Shown one piece after another: positions 43,477 through 51,406 of a DNA stretch of 64,000 nucleotides (positions are counted from its first letter, which is position 1; every line of letters starts with the position of its first letter). This DNA comes from Sphingobacterium sp. B16(2022) (GTDB taxonomy: Bacteria > Bacteroidota > Bacteroidia > Sphingobacteriales > Sphingobacteriaceae): contig NZ_JAAUVN010000001.1 of NCBI RefSeq assembly GCF_012030425.1, positions 1,240,001-1,304,000 on the forward strand, in the 5' to 3' direction. The notes under the pieces are model-generated. The model saw nothing but the letters and a program-made list of their open reading frames with translations. It searched no databases and was not told the origin of the DNA. Position numbers and translations under genes: made by a program.

Positions 43477-44630
43477 TGAGCGTATTCTTTAAGTTTGATC
43501 ATTAAATCTTTAATTGCTTTATCAATATATACAGCAGGAAATTCCTCTTGACCATTGACTTGCTTTGATTTGATTATTTTTTCATACCATTCTCCAAAAT
43601 ATCTCGAATTTTTAAAAGTCTCATACATTTCGTCATTCAAGGCCATTTCCAGAGCTATTTTTCCTACCTCTTGATAGAAATCGAAGTCGGGGCGTTCTTT
43701 TATTTCCCACAAGATCATGAGGTTTTTCTTTATTGTGAGCCTATTGATAATAGACGGACAAGATTCCACAAAATATTCGTCGACCTGCTTTCCCAAGTTT
43801 TTCCATTCATTCAATTGGTAGGAAAGGCCTATTTCTGTTCGACCTATGCATCTTGCAGAAGTGTAAACTTTCACTTTCCAACTATGCCGAATTTTAGCAT
43901 CAACACTTTCTAGACGTTCAAAAAAAGCACAGTCCTCAAGTTGGTTTACGACAGGAACTCCTCCAGATCTATAATAGCAATCGGTGGTAATAGCAAAACT
44001 ACCGTTGAAATGTTGATGATGTCTCGGTAAAGGGTCAAAAGATGAATTGATAATTCTAGCTTCCAGTTCCGCAATCAAAAGGTGATATTTTTCGTCTTTA
44101 AAATGGTGCAAACGCGTATATTCATCAAGCCCCTCCAGCTCATCATCAGCTAGTAAAATTCTCCCACCCACACACTCTGCTCCATTTTCAATTTCCCAAT
44201 AGGTTTGAGCAATCCAATCTTGAGCTACTATTGTGTCGCCATCAGTGGTCAGGATGATACCACCACCATTTTTAGCTAGTCTTAAATAGGCACATTCCAT
44301 AAGTTTTCTACGTACATAGCCAATATTAGCTTGTGCGGATGGTAATGTTATCTCTTCTAGATAAATGTTCAGATCTGGATGTTTGGTTTGAAAATCTTTA
44401 ATATATGCAACTGAATTATCAGAACAATTATTGGCCAAGATCAAGATTTCAAATTGATCTACCGGCAGTGGTTCCCCTAAAATATTAACTTGTTGTGCAA
44501 AGGAATTGAGTGTTTTTACAATGTACGTTTCCTCGTTTTTGACTGGGATTACTATAGAGCTTTGTATGGACGGCAAAATCTCTAATTGCGAGAATAAAAT
44601 GTCGTTTTTATTTGGAGAGAAATTGTTCAT
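43446..44630 (-). CDS. Family-2 glycosyltransferase
   Basis: 394 residues. GT-A fold features: SSIVIPVKNEETYIVKTLNSF near residue 24, a DxD-like metal site TTDGDTIVAQDWI (residues 128-140), and FNGSFAITTDCYYRSGGVP typical of GT2 chitin/cellulose-synthase-like or polysaccharide transferases. No membrane segment is seen, so it is a soluble cytosolic enzyme. It is convergent with the methyltransferase gene, overlapping it by 31 bases, so no terminator separates them. It completes the glycoconjugate cluster in the opposite direction. Confidence 0.85.
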   Translation of the reverse strand: MNNFSPNKNDILFSQLEILPSIQSSIVIPVKNEETYIVKTLNSFAQQVNILGEPLPVDQFEILILANNCSDNSVAYIKDFQTKHPDLNIYLEEITLPSAQANIGYVRRKLMECAYLRLAKNGGGIILTTDGDTIVAQDWIAQTYWEIENGAECVGGRILLADDELEGLDEYTRLHHFKDEKYHLLIAELEARIINSSFDPLPRHHQHFNGSFAITTDCYYRSGGVPVVNQLEDCAFFERLESVDAKIRHSWKVKVYTSARCIGRTEIGLSYQLNEWKNLGKQVDEYFVESCPSIINRLTIKKNLMILWEIKERPDFDFYQEVGKIALEMALNDEMYETFKNSRYFGEWYEKIIKSKQVNGQEEFPAVYIDKAIKDLMIKLKEYAHHNLPQTSIL

Positions 44631-44962
44631 ATTATAGTTATTATTTAGGTGCAGTGGTAACTTACAAATGGTTTAAATATAAAGGTTTACACAGTTACTT
44701 TAAAAGTTGCTTGTACCATCATTCAAACCTCGGAGATACAATTATTTCCATGTTAATTTATTACAATTCTAATGCCATTTTGTAATAATGTAGCACGAAA
44801 ATAAAGTATATAACCTATTAAATATTATGTCATTGAAGATGATATTAGGTTATAAAATAAAAACAAAAACTCACAGTTTTAACCTCTTTTTTCATTATTT
44901 TTATACATGATAAAGTAAAAGAAAATGTAAAATTTATTCTCGGACTCTCTTTACTTTAACAT
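44631..44962. other. Intergenic region with two inverted repeats
   Basis: About 330 bp upstream of the GT2 gene (minus) and the cupin-like gene (plus). TATAACCTA (44809-44817) pairs with TAGGTTATA (44846-44854). ACATGATAAAGTAAA (44905-44919) pairs with TTTACTTTAACATGT (44950-44964), with one mismatch. No coding sequence. Confidence 0.5.
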
Positions 44963-45451
44963 GTGCGATTACCGAAAATAAAAATTCTATCAATAAGGTC
45001 TGATTACCGTACTGAAAAATTTATTAGCATGATTAATATTAAAATCAAACGAGAAAAGATGAATGCTGTTTTTATGAAACATCATTTAAAAGGTTTGCCA
45101 TTCGATGCTGTCATACACCATTTCAGTGAAAAAGATGAAAACGAACATATACACGACCATCCATTTAGTTTTACCACGCATATTTTAAAGGGCAGTTATG
45201 TGGAAAAGATTTATGAAATTCACGAAGACGGAACTTATACTTTTTCAATACATCATAGGCAAGAAGGAAGTTCACATTTCGTTTCAGCAGAGACGATTCA
45301 TGAGATTATATCGCTACCAGAAGGGGATTGTTTTACGTTAATTAGGCCGTACGAAAGATTTAGAGATACCTATTTTTACAGATTTGAAAACGATAAGGTT
45401 TTCATAAGACGCTGGAACCAGCGTAAATTTAGAGAATTTGCAAAAAAGTGA
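44963..45451 (+). CDS. Cupin-like hypothetical protein
   Basis: 162 residues if the GTG at 44963 is the start; the ATG at 45029 (MINIKIKREKMNAVF) gives a tighter 140-residue protein and may be the real one, because the GTG lies inside the right arm of an inverted repeat. The His-rich segment GLPFDAVIHHFSEKDENEHI followed by HDHPFSFTTHILKGSYVEKI and THEI-like SAETIHEIISLPEGDCF has the H-x-H and E pattern of a small cupin beta barrel, with metal ligands likely. I recognise no named family. It is followed by an Rpn remnant. Confidence 0.65.
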   Translation: MRLPKIKILSIRSDYRTEKFISMINIKIKREKMNAVFMKHHLKGLPFDAVIHHFSEKDENEHIHDHPFSFTTHILKGSYVEKIYEIHEDGTYTFSIHHRQEGSSHFVSAETIHEIISLPEGDCFTLIRPYERFRDTYFYRFENDKVFIRRWNQRKFREFAKK

Positions 45452-45468
45452 TTAAATAGTCAGCAGAT

Positions 45469-45560
45469 TATTCTTGGAGATCTTTCCCTATCATGAGCGT
45501 CTAAAGGGGAGGTATGTAGCAGATCTTCTGGTCCAGTTTGAAATATACGACATTGCCGGG
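45469..45560 (+). pseudogene. Rpn-type nuclease remnant
   Basis: The frame reads FLEIFPYHERLKGRYVADLL and VQFEIYDIAGEE, matching the N-terminal PD-(D/E)XK region of Rpn (recombination-promoting nuclease) proteins, as in the larger remnant at 49778 (VPYRERKKGKRVADLLVKV). About 30 codons survive, without start or the rest of the domain. Confidence 0.5.
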
Positions 45561-45756
45561 GAGGAGTCATCTTTTGACATTCCAGGATCAGATCTGCTGA
45601 GTAGCGATCGCAGAATTATCTTCCAATCGTCCTTATCGAGGACCGTAGTTTTTACCTGACATTTGAATTTTATACCCAATATTAATCATCGGCTAAACTA
45701 TAACCAGATTCAAGCGGTTCTTACTGTATCTAAATGTTAAATTAAACTATAAGATT

Positions 45757-46278
45757 ATGGCTAGACAAAACAAATCTAACGAAATGCCAAATGCACATTT
45801 ACATGAGTTATTTGTCGATGAATTAAAAGATATCCTAGGTGCTGAAAGACAATTGCTAAAAGGACTGAAAAAATTATCGGAAGGAGCACATAGCGATACA
45901 CTGAAGGAAGCTTTTAAAACACACTATAAGCAGACCGAAGGCCAGATAGAAAGGTTAAAATCAGTATTTTCCAGTTTAAATCTGACCGCGAGGGGTAAAA
46001 AATGCAAAGCAATGGAAGGTCTCTTAAACGAGGCTGAGGAAATTATGGAAGAATTCCAGGACAGTCCCGAGGTGTTGGACGCGGCCTTGATTTGTGCAGC
46101 TCAGAAAGTTGAGCATTACGAAATTGCAAGTTACGGTTGCTTGGTTACTTATGCCAAACTGATGGAACACTCGGAAGCAGAAGAACTTTTGGCTGCTACA
46201 CTTGCCGAAGAGAAAGAAACAGATGTTCTCCTAACCGAAATTGCGATGGACGAAGCCAATGTAGAAGCTGCTCAGTAA
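45757..46278 (+). CDS. YciF-like ferritin-superfamily protein (DUF892)
   Basis: 173 residues, helical, acidic. The DUF892 four-helix bundle starts with LHELFVDELKDILGAERQLL and includes THYKQTEGQIERLKSVF, DAALICAAQKVEHYEIASYG and AEELLAATLAEEKETDVLLT. The spacing of E and H residues in paired helices (ExxH) suggests a diiron site, as in ferritin-like proteins. The family is linked to stress responses in Proteobacteria and others. It is free-standing and is closed by a strong terminator. Confidence 0.88.
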   Translation: MARQNKSNEMPNAHLHELFVDELKDILGAERQLLKGLKKLSEGAHSDTLKEAFKTHYKQTEGQIERLKSVFSSLNLTARGKKCKAMEGLLNEAEEIMEEFQDSPEVLDAALICAAQKVEHYEIASYGCLVTYAKLMEHSEAEELLAATLAEEKETDVLLTEIAMDEANVEAAQ

Positions 46279-46304
46279 AAGTTTGACGGATAAAATTTTT
46301 AAAT

Positions 46305-46338
46305 AAAAAAGCTGGTTCTATGTAGCCAGCTTTTTTTA
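46305..46338 (+). terminator. Rho-independent terminator
   Basis: AAAAAAGCTGG (46305-46315) pairs with CCAGCTTTTTT (46326-46336) around a 10-base loop. It terminates the YciF-like gene. Confidence 0.9.
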
Positions 46339-46410
46339 TTTTTAACCACCAAAAGTTAAACAATTTGTTCAATTTCCCTTAAGATTGAAATCTTTATCAC
46401 CTACACATAC

Positions 46411-46460
46411 GTTTAAAAAAATCTCCAAGCACTAATGGTGATAACATTGTCTTGGAGATT
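46411..46460 (-). terminator. Terminator for the small lipoprotein gene
   Basis: On the minus strand AATCTCCAAG (46460-46451) pairs with CTTGGAGATT (46429-46420) and is followed by six Ts. It lies downstream of the lipoprotein gene ending at 46538. Confidence 0.7.
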
Positions 46461-46537
46461 AAAATATACAAACTACGTAATAACCTAAGTTTAGTAGAGC
46501 AAGAGAGCCGTTTTCTTACCAGAGGATTGATGTTTCC

Positions 46538-46759
46538 TTATCGAGTGGTTGGGAGGACACCATTTGATGATTCCGCCGAATTTGAATCTCGGTACTCAAT
46601 GGTGCTACTCGTATCTTGCATGCTGGTATCCGGATGCAAGCCTGTATCCGAAGGCAAACTATCCATATTATTTTGATCTTTATTATTTGTACTATTACCA
46701 CAGGCTGATACTAAATTTATACCCATTAGAGCAACCAAAATAAATTTCATTTTTTTCAT
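46538..46759 (-). CDS. Small lipoprotein
   Basis: 73 residues. A lipoprotein signal ends in the lipobox LVSAC with Cys20 acylated (MKKMKFILVALMGINLVSAC), after which the mature protein is a short, Asp/Ser/Thr/Asn-rich disordered tail (NSTNNKDQNNMDSLPSD). It lies downstream of an ECF sigma factor gene on the same strand (96-base gap) and may belong to its regulon, as inference. A terminator follows at 46411-46460. Confidence 0.65.
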   Translation of the reverse strand: MKKMKFILVALMGINLVSACGNSTNNKDQNNMDSLPSDTGLHPDTSMQDTSSTIEYRDSNSAESSNGVLPTTR

Positions 46760-46855
46760 GATTAAATTGTTTAGTGAAACCTTATTATTATTTTATCGAG
46801 TTATAACTTACTGTACAGATTTTGATCCTAACGATGCTTTGTCAGCAACCTCGTA

Positions 46856-47356
46856 TCAATTGATCTCATACATTTTCAATTTTTGCTTTAACGTTTTTCT
46901 AATGACATGGATGCGCGATTTAACCGTTCCTTCAGGAAGATCATAAGTTTCCGCTATTTCCTGATATTTGTAGCCTTCCAGATATAATCGAAAGATGTCT
47001 GCATTTTCCTGCGATAAACATTCGGTGGCCCTGTTTATATCATCTTGTATGGTCTTGTTTTCTGTTTGATTGATTGCAATACTATCGAAATAATCGGTAT
47101 GAACGTACTCATCGTAGATAGCACTTTTGCGCTTTTCGCGGCGGTATTGATTGATGTAGATATTTTTCATAATGACATAGAGCCATGTCATTAATTTAGG
47201 ATCATTGATAAATTTATGAATTGATTTTAACGCCCGGATAAAGGTTTCCTGAACCAGATCTTCCTTTTCATCATAATCGGATGTAAACTGACTGGCAAAG
47301 TGGTTCAGCTGTTGTCTTTTTTCTTGGAACAAGACATTTAAATTTACATTTTCCAT
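46856..47356 (-). CDS. ECF sigma factor
   Basis: 166 residues. Region 2 is visible as EEKEDLVQETFIRALKSI-like text (KEDLVQETFIRALKSIHKF), with a W-L-Y-x-I-M-K-N-I-Y-x-N-Q-Y-R segment, and region 4 as YKYQEIAETYDLPEGTVKSR with a C-terminal recognition helix. It is an extracytoplasmic-function sigma factor that directs RNA polymerase to a stress or envelope regulon. No anti-sigma gene is adjacent; the nearest gene on the same strand encodes a small lipoprotein. It is followed by that gene on the minus strand. Confidence 0.9.
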   Translation of the reverse strand: MENVNLNVLFQEKRQQLNHFASQFTSDYDEKEDLVQETFIRALKSIHKFINDPKLMTWLYVIMKNIYINQYRREKRKSAIYDEYVHTDYFDSIAINQTENKTIQDDINRATECLSQENADIFRLYLEGYKYQEIAETYDLPEGTVKSRIHVIRKTLKQKLKMYEIN

Positions 47357-47771
47357 ATAATTTACCTTATTAATATATTACTTAATTGATATTAAAATAA
47401 CGTCTAATAAGCTATAATGGTTTAAGCTCGATAATCGTGAGGGGAAAAAAATAGCACAATGTGTATAAAATACGGTTGATGGTTTTACGTCAAAAAATGT
47501 GTATCATTTCAATTCCAAAGTGGTTTTTGAATTGGTTGATCTTTTTTAAAGCATTTGAAAGAGAAAATGAAAATAGGTGTTTGTTTTTACTAAATACGCA
47601 TTTAACACATAGTTGGTGTAACACATAAAATTAATACTTTACATGTTTAAAAACAGGTTCTTATGTAAAAAATACTTTAAAATTATAATTAATGAACTTT
47701 TATACGAGATAAGGGATTCTTTGGTTAGAAATTTAAACAATATACCTATCACATTTAGTAAAAAGAGTAAG
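47357..47771. other. Intergenic region
   Basis: About 415 bp between the divergent sigma-factor and DUF6766 genes; both promoters must lie here. An in-frame extension of the DUF6766 gene to 47643 exists, but has no homologous features. No RNA or repeat was noted. Confidence 0.4.
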
Positions 47772-48455
47772 ATGGAAAGTTTACAAAACAAAAATCAAAA
47801 AAAAACCTTTATGTATCGCAACAGTTTGTCTATTGTATTTATAGCGCTGTTTGTTATCGCGATAGGGGCACAAGTTTATTTTGGTTGGCAGGAACATAAT
47901 CAGGAACTAGTTGAGCTGGGAGCACCATCCATAGCGTTGACCACCTATCTAACTAGTGGGCATTTTTTTTCGGCAACTTTTGAAAATTTCCAAAGCGAAT
48001 TTCTACAGATGGCCTTATATGTTATACTTACCATTTCGCTCAGGCAGATTGGTTCCGCCGAGTCAAAAGATATCGAAAAACCCGAAGAAGTAGACCGAGA
48101 CCCGGACCCCTCAAAGCCGGATGCTCCCTATGCTGTAAAACGCGGCGGCTGGAGATTGTCGATTTACCAAAATTCCCTGTCTATTGCTTTTGTCTTGCTA
48201 TTTCTTCTCAGTTGGGCAGGACATCTATACGGCAGTTTTATGGATTATAATCAAGAGCAAATCCTTAAAAATGAACCCGAGAAAACTTTAAGCGATTTTT
48301 TGAAAGAACCTCTTTTTTGGTTTGAAACATTTCAAAACTGGCAAAGTGAATTTCTATCTGTGGCATCAATTGTAATTTTAACTATTTTTCTCCGTCAAAA
48401 AGGTTCTCCTGAATCCAAGCCCGTGGATGCCGGGCATCTGGAAACAGGTAAATAA
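47772..48455 (+). CDS. DUF6766-type membrane protein with internal duplication
   Basis: 227 residues from the ATG at 47772 (the longer frame to 47643 is rejected because the extra part is not homologous). Two similar halves are visible: NSLSIVFIALFVIAIGAQVY, then NFQSEFLQMALYVILTISLR in the first, and NSLSIAFVLLFLLSWAGHLY, then NWQSEFLSVASIVILTIFLR in the second. Each has one N-terminal membrane helix and a second, with RQKGSPESKP at the end of the second half and RQIGSAESKD at the end of the first. It is a four-helix membrane protein with two-fold pseudo-symmetry. Function unknown. Confidence 0.8.
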   Translation: MESLQNKNQKKTFMYRNSLSIVFIALFVIAIGAQVYFGWQEHNQELVELGAPSIALTTYLTSGHFFSATFENFQSEFLQMALYVILTISLRQIGSAESKDIEKPEEVDRDPDPSKPDAPYAVKRGGWRLSIYQNSLSIAFVLLFLLSWAGHLYGSFMDYNQEQILKNEPEKTLSDFLKEPLFWFETFQNWQSEFLSVASIVILTIFLRQKGSPESKPVDAGHLETGK

Positions 48456-48797
48456 GGAACTATATATTAAAGCTGGACATGGTTTCTTTTGGTAAGACCG
48501 TACATTTTCCACCCATTTTGGTTCAACATCCTTTAAGAGGCACAGTCATCTACCTCATCCAAGGAAAGGAGCTATCTCCGTAGGCGCCTCGTTTAACTTA
48601 ATTTTAAAGGGACGCCATTAACTATCTTGAGAATGTTGCTTTTTATACAGCTCTACCAATTATCAGCAAACAACAAACATTACGGCTTTTCATTTGTAAT
48701 ATTATTATTACAAATAAGAGTGCTGTACGCTGTTATTCGGTGATGATTTAACTCTTCAGTGTGCCAATCTTATATTTTTTTACTAAAGAAGATTAAG
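48456..48797. other. Intergenic region with 24-base palindrome
   Basis: About 340 bp, no gene. ATTTGTAAT (48692-48700) and ATTACAAAT (48707-48715) are perfect inverted repeats separated by six bases, 83 bases before the NarL-type regulator start. Confidence 0.4.
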
Positions 48798-49454
48798 ATG
48801 ATTAACATTATTTTAGCTGATGATCACGATGTTGTACTGACCGGTATGAAATTATTAATAGAATCTCAACAGGATATGACAGTTGTAGGAGAAGGGAAGG
48901 ATGGTCATGCTGTATTAGAGATTTTGGAAACAAAAAATTTACCAGATCTACTTATTACAGATTTGAAGATGCCAGGTATGGACGGCTTGGAACTGGTCGC
49001 TCGGGTAAAGGATTTGTATCCAAGTCTAAAAATCATTATTCTTAGTATGGAAGATGATATTTCAAATATTATGAAAGCTTTCAATTTAGGAGCGAATGGG
49101 TATTTAACGAAAAATGTAGATTTTGACGAATTGTTTTTTTGCATTAGGCAAATCATGAAAGGTTTACAATATGTATGTGCTGAAATGACATTATCAATCC
49201 TTTCTAATCTTCAGAAATATCCTGCTACATATCAAGAGTCAAAGCAAATTATAACAGAAAGTGGACTGACAGAAAGAGAAATTGAAATATTACATCTCAT
49301 CGGAGAAGGATATAGCAATATCGAAATTGCAGATAAACTTTTTCTGAGCAAACGTACCGTAGAGGGACATAGACAACGTTTACTTGAAAAGACCGCTCTT
49401 AAAAATACCGCCTCTCTGATTAAATACGCCGTGAACAGCGGGCTTATTGCTTAG
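48798..49454 (+). CDS. NarL/FixJ-family response regulator
   Basis: 218 residues from MINIILADDHD (an ATG at 48759 would add 13 residues of unlikely composition). Receiver domain with Asp9/10, phospho-acceptor Asp55 in DLLITDLKMPGMDG and Lys near 106 (NGYLTKNVDF), followed by the LuxR helix-turn-helix LTEREIEILHLIGEGYSNIE and LSKRTVEGHRQRLLEKT. It is an orphan in this window: no histidine kinase is adjacent, although two soluble PAS kinases occur at 28.5 and 32.2 kb. The regulated genes are unknown; a 24-base palindrome precedes it. Confidence 0.92.
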   Translation: MINIILADDHDVVLTGMKLLIESQQDMTVVGEGKDGHAVLEILETKNLPDLLITDLKMPGMDGLELVARVKDLYPSLKIIILSMEDDISNIMKAFNLGANGYLTKNVDFDELFFCIRQIMKGLQYVCAEMTLSILSNLQKYPATYQESKQIITESGLTEREIEILHLIGEGYSNIEIADKLFLSKRTVEGHRQRLLEKTALKNTASLIKYAVNSGLIA

Positions 49455-49544
49455 ACGACTGAAGTTTCATTTATTTCTATTAACTACCTTGCTGTAGGAG
49501 CCTCTCCTTTATATATAAATATGCCATTCAGAGCTTATGTTTAT

Positions 49545-49770
49545 TTAAGGATCTTTAAATATGTGATTAGCTTTGGCCTTTTGTGTATGAAGTAAGTTTT
49601 TAAATTCATCTATCTGTGTGTCGAATCCAGGAGCGCGATTCTTGGTTAGTAAGCGCTGGGATTCATGGATTAAATTATAGATCAGTATTTTATCGCTCTT
49701 CTTATCTAATAATAACGAAATGGTCTGGATGCGCTGACTGATTTTTTGTAGTAAGCGCTCAGACGATAAA
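49545..49770 (-). pseudogene. Unclassified minus-strand ORF fragment
   Basis: The minus strand reads SSERLLQKISQRIQTISLLL and DKKSDKILIYNLIHESQRLL and ends KAKANHIFKDP before a stop at 49545. No start is present and the upstream end is lost near the Rpn remnant. The composition is a helical, protein-like sequence of unknown family. It is probably a truncated remnant of an adjacent gene. Confidence 0.3.
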
Positions 49771-49777
49771 GAATTGT

Positions 49778-50623
49778 TGGGGATCGTTCCCTATCGAGAG
49801 CGTAAAAAAGGGAAGCGTGTGGCAGATCTTCTGGTCAAGGTTTAATTAAAAGACGGAAGCGAGAAGTGGATTTTAGTGAATACCGAAATCGAAGGCGGAC
49901 ATGATTCGGATTTCTCACATCGTATCTTTCAATATTTTTACAGGCTATTAGATCGTTACCGAGTTCCTGTGGAGACCATTGCTGTTTTTACTGGAGGGCG
50001 GTCACAGCCATGTACTGATGAATACCATTTTGCAGTTTTCCGTACGTCTTTACGCTTTCAGTATTTGAGCTATCAAATTTTTGATCATGACGAATCAGAG
50101 CTACTCGATATGGACAATATATTTGCGTATATTGTCTTGGCATGTCAGAAAGCTTTAGATGAAGATAAGGTTCCAGAACAGGAGCTCGCTGAGCAACGTA
50201 GTACAATCGCACGAAGGCTTATCGAGACCAATAAGTATAGTAAAGATCCTATAATCAGCTTTTTAGTTTTTTTAAAGAGTTTTCTTTTTATACGAGATAA
50301 AGAAATAAATAGTAACTTTGATCAATACATTTATCAAGTGACAGGAGGCACAATCCAACTCTCCATACAGCCACTATTTTATAATTAAATTGTATAGATA
50401 CTCCAGATGGCCAATAAAAAACAAATCATTTACATATGAAATGGGTGTAATAGAAACAATCAAACGACAAGAAAGAGAAAAAGGAATTCAGTCTGGAATT
50501 GAAAAAGGCAAGCGAGAAGAATCTATTGCCATTGCTTTAGAATTCAAGAAAATGGGCTTGCCTATTGCAGATATTGCAAAAGGTACAGGTCTTACCATTG
50601 AAGAGATCGAAAAACTGAAATAA
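49778..50623 (+). pseudogene. Rpn-family nuclease (PD-(D/E)XK), interrupted
   Basis: Three pieces of one gene are in different states: VPYRERKKGKRVADLLVKV then an in-frame TAA; WILVNTEIEGGHDSDF to the stop at 50388; and after a frame change MGVIETIKRQEREKGIQSGI with a coiled C-terminus (IADIAKGTGLTIEEIEKL). The catalytic pattern D...E-x-Q is altered (ADLL, then NTEIE in place of E-x-Q). Rpn proteins are DNA-dependent nucleases that promote recombination; the C-terminal repeats of E-K-G-I are typical. A perfect 19-base hairpin follows. Confidence 0.7.
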
Positions 50624-50640
50624 AACTCAGATCATATAAA

Positions 50641-50682
50641 AAACGTATACAGCCATTCTTAACAGAATGGCTGTATACGTTT
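50641..50682 (+). terminator. Perfect 19-base inverted repeat
   Basis: AAACGTATACAGCCATTCT (50641-50659) and AGAATGGCTGTATACGTTT (50664-50682) pair over all 19 bases with a four-base loop. It follows the Rpn remnant and precedes the YbjQ remnant, so it is probably the terminator of the Rpn gene. Confidence 0.7.
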
Positions 50683-50739
50683 AATACCATCCTTACGGCT
50701 TCCCGTATTTTTTAATCAAACCGATCACCACAAAATCCC

Positions 50740-51229
50740 ATTTCAGCAACAGCTGTTAGTGGAGCCAATGCTTTGAGTGCAATCAGGAGCCAGCTTTGTA
50801 GTTTACTTAGCAGATTCCTTTGGGATTTTTCGTTGCGCTCTCCCGCAATTATAAAAACAAACTTCAGGAGCTTTATAAGAGCGTAGTAGCGTCTTTAAAA
50901 CAAAATACCCGTAACTACCGGAAAGATGCCGTTATAGGCTTCAGCGCCAATATTGATGAGCTCTCAGGCAAAGGAAAACCGATAGTTTATGATCACCGCT
51001 ATCGATACACCAGTATTGCTCAATCAGATTAAACATATACAAGTAGAATCAGTAGGTGGAGATATCGATGGATCTGTTATTAAGCTTGATGATAGAGCGC
51101 CCTACCGGTATCTTTACCATGGACAATGCGACAGCCGAGTTTATAGCCACATCCCGATTGACCTAATTTGTACCCTTGCTATTCAAAGCAATGAATGAAA
51201 GAGTGGAGGATCGAGTATTTAAATACTAA
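50740..51229 (+). pseudogene. YbjQ (UPF0145)-like gene, frameshifted
   Basis: The frame begins ISATAVSGANALSA and shifts at several places: RNYKNKLQELYKSVVASLKQ, then SANIDELSGKGKP, and MITAIDTPVLLNQIKHIQVE in another frame, ending near KAMNERVEDRVFKY. These correspond to the gene at 57869. The gene is lost. Its end is joined by a short deletion to the truncated GNAT copy on the other strand. Confidence 0.6.
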
Positions 51230-51406
51230 TTTTTTTTCCATAATAGAATCCTCCATTATAAAACCATCACCAATATCAATGTTCTCTTCGCCGACTTTCT
51301 TAAAACCTATACCCCTATAAAAATCGATAGCAGAATTATCTCTATTCACATTTAAAGAAAGACTGTGATTTTTGTTTTTCATTGCAATATCTGTAATTGT
51401 TTTCAT
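51230..51406 (-). pseudogene. GNAT acetyltransferase, 3' part only
   Basis: The minus strand reads KTITDIAMKNKNHSLSLNVN and IDFYRGIGFKKVGEENIDIG, nearly identical to the end of the intact gene at 58354-58854. It begins exactly at the internal Met105 of that protein and the normal stop codon is missing. Upstream DNA (51407 onward) is unrelated, so the copy was cut by a rearrangement. Confidence 0.7.

Noticed and set aside
42167..44630. A lipochitooligosaccharide (Nod-factor-like) pathway from GT2, deacetylase and NodS-like methyltransferase
   Set aside because: The deacetylase is a PIG-L type, not NodB; no NodA-like acyltransferase is present and the GT2 lacks membrane segments. Only the enzymatic logic is similar.
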